DNA from: Devosia pacifica
GTDB lineage: Bacteria; Pseudomonadota; Alphaproteobacteria; Rhizobiales; Devosiaceae
Length of the DNA stretch: 34,237 bases
Reading direction: 5' to 3'
Assembly: GCF_014652635.1 (NCBI RefSeq)
Contig: NZ_BMZE01000001.1
Coordinates: forward strand, 1,388,166 to 1,422,402
This document shows positions 31,129 through 34,237 of the stretch, in pieces. The stretch's first letter is position 1. Each line of letters opens with the position of its first letter. The notes beneath the pieces were generated by a model. It saw only the letters and a list, made by a program, of their open reading frames with translations. It did no database searches and was not told the DNA's origin. A program made the translations under genes and the position numbers.

Positions 31129-31999
31129 AACCTTCAGCATGATCCTTGGCCTGCCTGGGTCTGGCAAAACAACCTTCCTGGCTGCGCTCTGGCATCTGAT
31201 CGATGCGAGCGAGGTGGAAACTAAGCTAGTGCTGGATCGACTGGTCGGCGACCATGTGCACCTGAACCGGATCACCGAGGCGTGGCGCCGCTGTGAGGAA
31301 GTTCCGCGCACATCTATTGCGGCCGAAACAGACGTGTCGATGCATGTTCACAACCCTGCGGACGGCACCAAAGCAGTCCTTGAGTTTCCCGATCTATCCG
31401 GCGAGTCATTCGAGAACCAATTCATCGGGCGCTCCTGCAGCAACCAGTATGTCGAAAGCACTGGTCGGGCAGACGGTATGCTACTGTTCGTAACTGCCAA
31501 CCGAAAAGCGGACGGCATGACCATTGTTGATCTGGCACCGTTGATCGCAGGCGAAGAGGCTGAAAACGATGCTGCTACGGAAGCTGAGGCGGGGGGCGAG
31601 ACGAAGGGTGAGCAGGAAACAGAATGGAACCATCGGATGGTTCCGGAACAAGTCCAACTGGTAGACCTGCTCCAATTTATTCAATCGCCGCCATTCGCCC
31701 GGCGTCGACGTCGCATCGTCGTGGCTATTTCCGCGTGGGACGTTGTGCCAGAGCCGAAACCGAACCCGGAGAAGTGGCTGGCGCGCGAGCTTCCGTTGCT
31801 CGATCAGTACCTGCGCCACAATCCTGAGAGCTTCGACTTGAGGGTCTATGGGGTTTCAGCTCAAGGCGGGGATGTGGCGGGACCAAATCGAATGCAGCTC
31901 GCCAGTATGACGCCAAGCGCTCGCATCCAGTGTGTGTATGAAGATCAGTCCGGTCACGACCTTACCGATCCTCTGGTGTGGCTGACAGCCAGTGACTGA
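31121..31999 (+). CDS. P-loop GTPase 2 (DO-GTPase2-like)
   Basis: A 292-residue GTPase with P-loop GLPGSGKTT (10-18), a DxxG-like LEFPDLSGESFENQF (Asp91, Gly94), an NKxD-like VVAISAWDVVP and GVSAQGGDV for the last guanine-loop motif. Between strands lies an acidic insertion (about 147-168, EENDAATEAEAGGE-like) of unknown role. It differs from GTPase 1 in every motif, so the two are not recent duplicates. It overlaps both neighbours by eight bases. Its start is ATG; the next gene uses GTG within the same GTGACTGA overlap pattern. Confidence 0.82.
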   Translation: MTETFSMILGLPGSGKTTFLAALWHLIDASEVETKLVLDRLVGDHVHLNRITEAWRRCEEVPRTSIAAETDVSMHVHNPADGTKAVLEFPDLSGESFENQFIGRSCSNQYVESTGRADGMLLFVTANRKADGMTIVDLAPLIAGEEAENDAATEAEAGGETKGEQETEWNHRMVPEQVQLVDLLQFIQSPPFARRRRRIVVAISAWDVVPEPKPNPEKWLARELPLLDQYLRHNPESFDLRVYGVSAQGGDVAGPNRMQLASMTPSARIQCVYEDQSGHDLTDPLVWLTASD

Positions 32000-33989
32000 A
32001 CGCCTGGTCGAAAGCAGCATCCAGGTCCACCAGTGCCTTTTTGGCTACGCGGATGGGCATCGGCTGATTGCTAGCTCCAAACGGCTATCTCAGGAAGCCG
32101 ACGGGCAGATGCTGCTGCAAAGCGACCGCGTGCATGGCCTTCCCTCGTCGACATTCGACCCTTACTGGACAGCGTTTCCTGTCTCTTCGATCAAGTCATA
32201 TGTCCTTATGAGAACTTGGCCAGCTGAGGAAATGCCACGTCCCGGCTGTGTTTGGACGCATGCTCTGTTGATCGGTTTCTCTGACCTGAGCCGCATCGAG
32301 GACTTGTCTTCGCTCCGTCGGTATTTTCGACGGCCAGGACTGGGCGCGGCCACAGCTTATGGCGTGCCGGTGTCGATAGAAGTCGGAGCGGCGCGTGCGG
32401 ATAATCTAGTACCAATAAGCCGCGAAGCTGCCGGCACCCTCGTGCGCAATCTCTACGGTCAATCGAGTCCGGTCGTACTGCCGCTGGAGAACATCGATCC
32501 CGACCTGGACGCGACGATTTTTGAGATTTGGTCACAGCAATGGGCGCGACTACAGCGGAGCTTTTCGTTTCGGACAGCCGTCGGAACAGCCGACACCCCT
32601 CCAACGCCATCTCGCTTCGACCTAAGGTTTTACCGGGCAACGGGCAAACTTGGGTCAAGTGAACCTCCCGCTTCTTGGGAGGCCACAGTGGTCGCTGACC
32701 TTCTCCAGCCATCGGCGTTCCGTCGCTTCTTGAAGTTGTATGGTCAGGGACAGCTAAAAGGTAGGGAAAGGCTGCGTGTGCTCGCCGAAGTCTATTCCAT
32801 GGTCGAGCGAGGCGAGCACGTCGATGCGACAGATCTGTTATCCATGCTCAGCGAGACGATGCCGACACCTGAAGACGGCTCCACACTCAAATCTGATATC
32901 GTGAACGGAGCTGGTACCGAACTAAGCAAAGTGGCGATCAGTGATCTCGAAGTTCTGGAGTTCTTTGCATCCGGCAGAGGGCGCGACGCGTTGCCTTTGC
33001 CCGGGAGCAATCGAATTGGTGCTGTGGCGAAACTTGCCAAGAGCCAACCGGAGCGAACTCTTAAAATGGTTGAAAATGCGATCAATCACGCCTTTCCCGA
33101 AGCTGACACCCTAGTTGACCAAGTTCGAACTGCCCTAGACCGAAGCGGTCTTTTCGCCCGACTTGACTCCTATCCCCAACTTCGCAGCCAGCTCGTTGCC
33201 AAAGATCTCGACCTTCTCGACAATCCACACTTGTTGAAAATTACGCTGTCGGAACGTGATGCGCTGCTGGCCATGGTATCGGAGGAAGCACTGGCTGCAC
33301 GACTGATCGAGCGTTTAATCCGAATAGACGATACTTCCGCTGCCGCCCTCTTTATGGTGCGGTTTCCTCGAGCCGTGGACCAGGCTGTCCTGTCGCGGAT
33401 GGCGGCTTTTTTTGCCGGCCGCGGCCCCGCAGTTCCGAGCGCTTGGAAGTCCGCAGTCGATACCATCTCCAAACCTAGCTTCGTCCAGCGAAACGTCAGC
33501 AAGATTACAAGCTACAGCGAACTCGGAGTCCTACTGGCAAAAGCGGGTCCCCGAACCTTCGTGGGTCAGCAGTCGGGTGCGCATCTCTGGGTTCAGGCGT
33601 TGGCAAGGAGCGCGGTCGATGTGCCCGACCGACAGCAGACCTGGATACTTGCTCATGTCCTTGCCTTGGCACTGGCGTGTCCCTGCCATGGCTTCGAACG
33701 CGGCTTTGAGATCGCGTTCGAAAGAGTCCATAGCGATATCCTGACGGGGCAATTGTCGGGAGAGGCTTTCGAGTTTTTGGTGAGGCAATTTCCCCAGGTA
33801 CACTGGTGGCAGGAGTGGGATAGCGGCTATCGCCTCAGGCTCGCGGTGGTCAATGCCTATGTACGATCCGACATGGACCCTAAAAGCTTTGCGCGATTGA
33901 CACGAAACCAAGACCTTATGAACGACCTGGTTGGAATTGCTGACGAAAGCAAGGAAGGCCGCAGCTTTCTAAAGCGGCTCGCTGTGTAA
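31992..33989 (+). CDS. GAP1-like GTPase-associated protein
   Basis: A 665-residue protein with a GTG start. It opens with HQCLFGYADGHRLIASS (13-29), which I recognise as the signature of the GTPase-associated protein 1 N-terminal domain (GAP1-N). An alpha-helical middle and C-terminal part of over 400 residues follows, with a conserved-looking FPQVHWWQEWDSGYRLRLA near the end; this would correspond to GAP1-M/GAP1-C. No enzyme motif is evident. A sensor, scaffold or GTPase-activating role is possible, but the name reflects gene association and does not prove GAP activity. It overlaps GTPase 2 by eight bases. Confidence 0.78.
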   Translation: MTERLVESSIQVHQCLFGYADGHRLIASSKRLSQEADGQMLLQSDRVHGLPSSTFDPYWTAFPVSSIKSYVLMRTWPAEEMPRPGCVWTHALLIGFSDLSRIEDLSSLRRYFRRPGLGAATAYGVPVSIEVGAARADNLVPISREAAGTLVRNLYGQSSPVVLPLENIDPDLDATIFEIWSQQWARLQRSFSFRTAVGTADTPPTPSRFDLRFYRATGKLGSSEPPASWEATVVADLLQPSAFRRFLKLYGQGQLKGRERLRVLAEVYSMVERGEHVDATDLLSMLSETMPTPEDGSTLKSDIVNGAGTELSKVAISDLEVLEFFASGRGRDALPLPGSNRIGAVAKLAKSQPERTLKMVENAINHAFPEADTLVDQVRTALDRSGLFARLDSYPQLRSQLVAKDLDLLDNPHLLKITLSERDALLAMVSEEALAARLIERLIRIDDTSAAALFMVRFPRAVDQAVLSRMAAFFAGRGPAVPSAWKSAVDTISKPSFVQRNVSKITSYSELGVLLAKAGPRTFVGQQSGAHLWVQALARSAVDVPDRQQTWILAHVLALALACPCHGFERGFEIAFERVHSDILTGQLSGEAFEFLVRQFPQVHWWQEWDSGYRLRLAVVNAYVRSDMDPKSFARLTRNQDLMNDLVGIADESKEGRSFLKRLAV

Positions 33990-33998
33990 GGGATAGTT

Positions 33999-34226
33999 GT
34001 GGCGCATCAACGCCGCCCGCCGTTTGGTGATCTAATTACGTCCGCTTTTCGGAAGGCGCGAAGTCCAGTCGAGCGGCCGGAATGGGGGCGCGTTGCTGTC
34101 GAAGTGGATCGGCACTTGAATGGCCGCTTTTCCGACGTCGTCGCCCAAAAGTGGTCAGACAGGAATCGACCCCATTACGTAAGCGAGAAGGCGAGACCGT
34201 TCAGCCCGGGTAGTTCCACGGCATGA
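33999..34226 (+). pseudogene. sixth gene of the GTPase operon, truncated by an IS66-type insertion
   Basis: Starts with GTG nine bases after the GAP1-like stop. The first 60 residues are coding-like (MAHQRRPPFGDLITSAFRKA, then WGRVAVEVDRHLNGRFSDVV, AQKWSDRNRPHY). At 34179 the terminal GTAAGCG of an IS66-family element begins, and the last 15 codons before the stop at 34226 (VSEKARPFSPGSSTA) are insertion-sequence DNA. The gene is therefore cut at about codon 60. What it encoded is not recognisable from this remainder. If the element lies on its own, the rest of the gene should follow its far end. Confidence 0.7.
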
Positions 34227-34237
34227 GTGCGTCGATG
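34179..34237. mobile_element. left end of an IS66-family insertion sequence (continues beyond window)
   Basis: GTAAGCG at 34179-34185 is the conserved tip of IS66-family terminal inverted repeats. About 20 bases inside, on the minus strand, a frame ends that fits an IS66 transposase C-terminus. IS66 elements usually duplicate 8 bp of target, which here would be CCCATTAC (34171-34178). The other end is outside the window. Confidence 0.72.
34201..34237 (-). CDS. tnpC: IS66-family transposase TnpC, C-terminal end only
   Basis: The last 11 full codons on the minus strand read IDALMPWNYPG before a stop at 34201-34203. RID(A/E)LxPW is the typical ending of IS66-type TnpC transposases. The stop lies 15 bases from the end of the GTAAGCG tip, the close spacing expected for this family. 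Only this tail is visible, so intactness cannot be judged. Confidence 0.62.
   Translation of the reverse strand, partial: IDALMPWNYPG

Noticed and set aside
1..34237. CRISPR array
   Set aside because: No regularly spaced direct repeats were seen; the repeats found are hairpins or scattered single copies.

Overview
The window looks like accessory DNA of an alphaproteobacterium, most likely a sphingomonad. Four things point there: a shared GTTC-N7-GTTC LexA-type SOS box (20977-20991), several copies of a short intergenic repeat familiar from alphaproteobacteria, a copper cluster of a type common in sphingomonads, and plasmid- or island-like content (toxin-antitoxin pair, decayed resolvase, gene fragments, an IS66-type insertion). 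The taxon is inference; no rRNA, tRNA or housekeeping marker is present.

Layout. (1) 1-850: a mer-like divergon. A MerR-type regulator reads right; a GDCCVxC-family protein and the start of a mercuric-reductase-like flavoprotein read left from a 19-bp-spacer MerR-type promoter. (2) 889-3547: a large membrane protein that fuses an NAD-dependent epimerase to SPW-repeat and VKOR modules, preceded by a possible 27-residue membrane peptide. (3) 3825-12685: a copper/silver resistance cluster. A Cu(I) P-type ATPase and CueR diverge from two back-to-back CueR-type promoters built as a perfect inverted repeat. CueR is followed by a co-directional run of periplasmic and membrane genes: Cys-rich protein, BNR-repeat protein, DUF411 protein, cytochrome c, DsbE-like thioredoxin, Met-rich protein, two SCO proteins and a PCu(A)C chaperone. 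(4) 12686-19455: a mosaic. A Phd/YefM-PemK-like toxin-antitoxin pair is flanked by repeated hairpins; then come a MerR fragment, NAD synthetase, two SNase-type nucleases (one frameshifted), a NYN/LOTUS protein, small secreted proteins and a decayed serine resolvase. (5) 19594-25238: a DNA-damage module. SRAP with two small companions and DinB with a Cys-rich companion diverge from one SOS box; a UvrD/Rep helicase follows. (6) 25564-27485: a DUF3800 protein and an agmatinase-like ureohydrolase. (7) 27785-34237: a tightly packed operon of calcineurin-like phosphoesterase, GASH-like helical protein, two different P-loop GTPases (DO-GTPase1 and DO-GTPase2 like), a GAP1-like protein and a sixth gene cut by an IS66-family element whose terminal GTAAGCG and transposase C-terminus lie at the right edge.

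The most exciting part is region 7. Start/stop overlaps of 8 nt join the two GTPases and the GAP1-like gene, so they are probably made together as one machine. As far as I recall, such dual-GTPase/GAP1 systems were predicted computationally as NTP-dependent conflict (defence) systems, and I know of no worked-out mechanism. Here the system sits beside a DUF3800 gene, and its distal gene has been broken by an insertion sequence.
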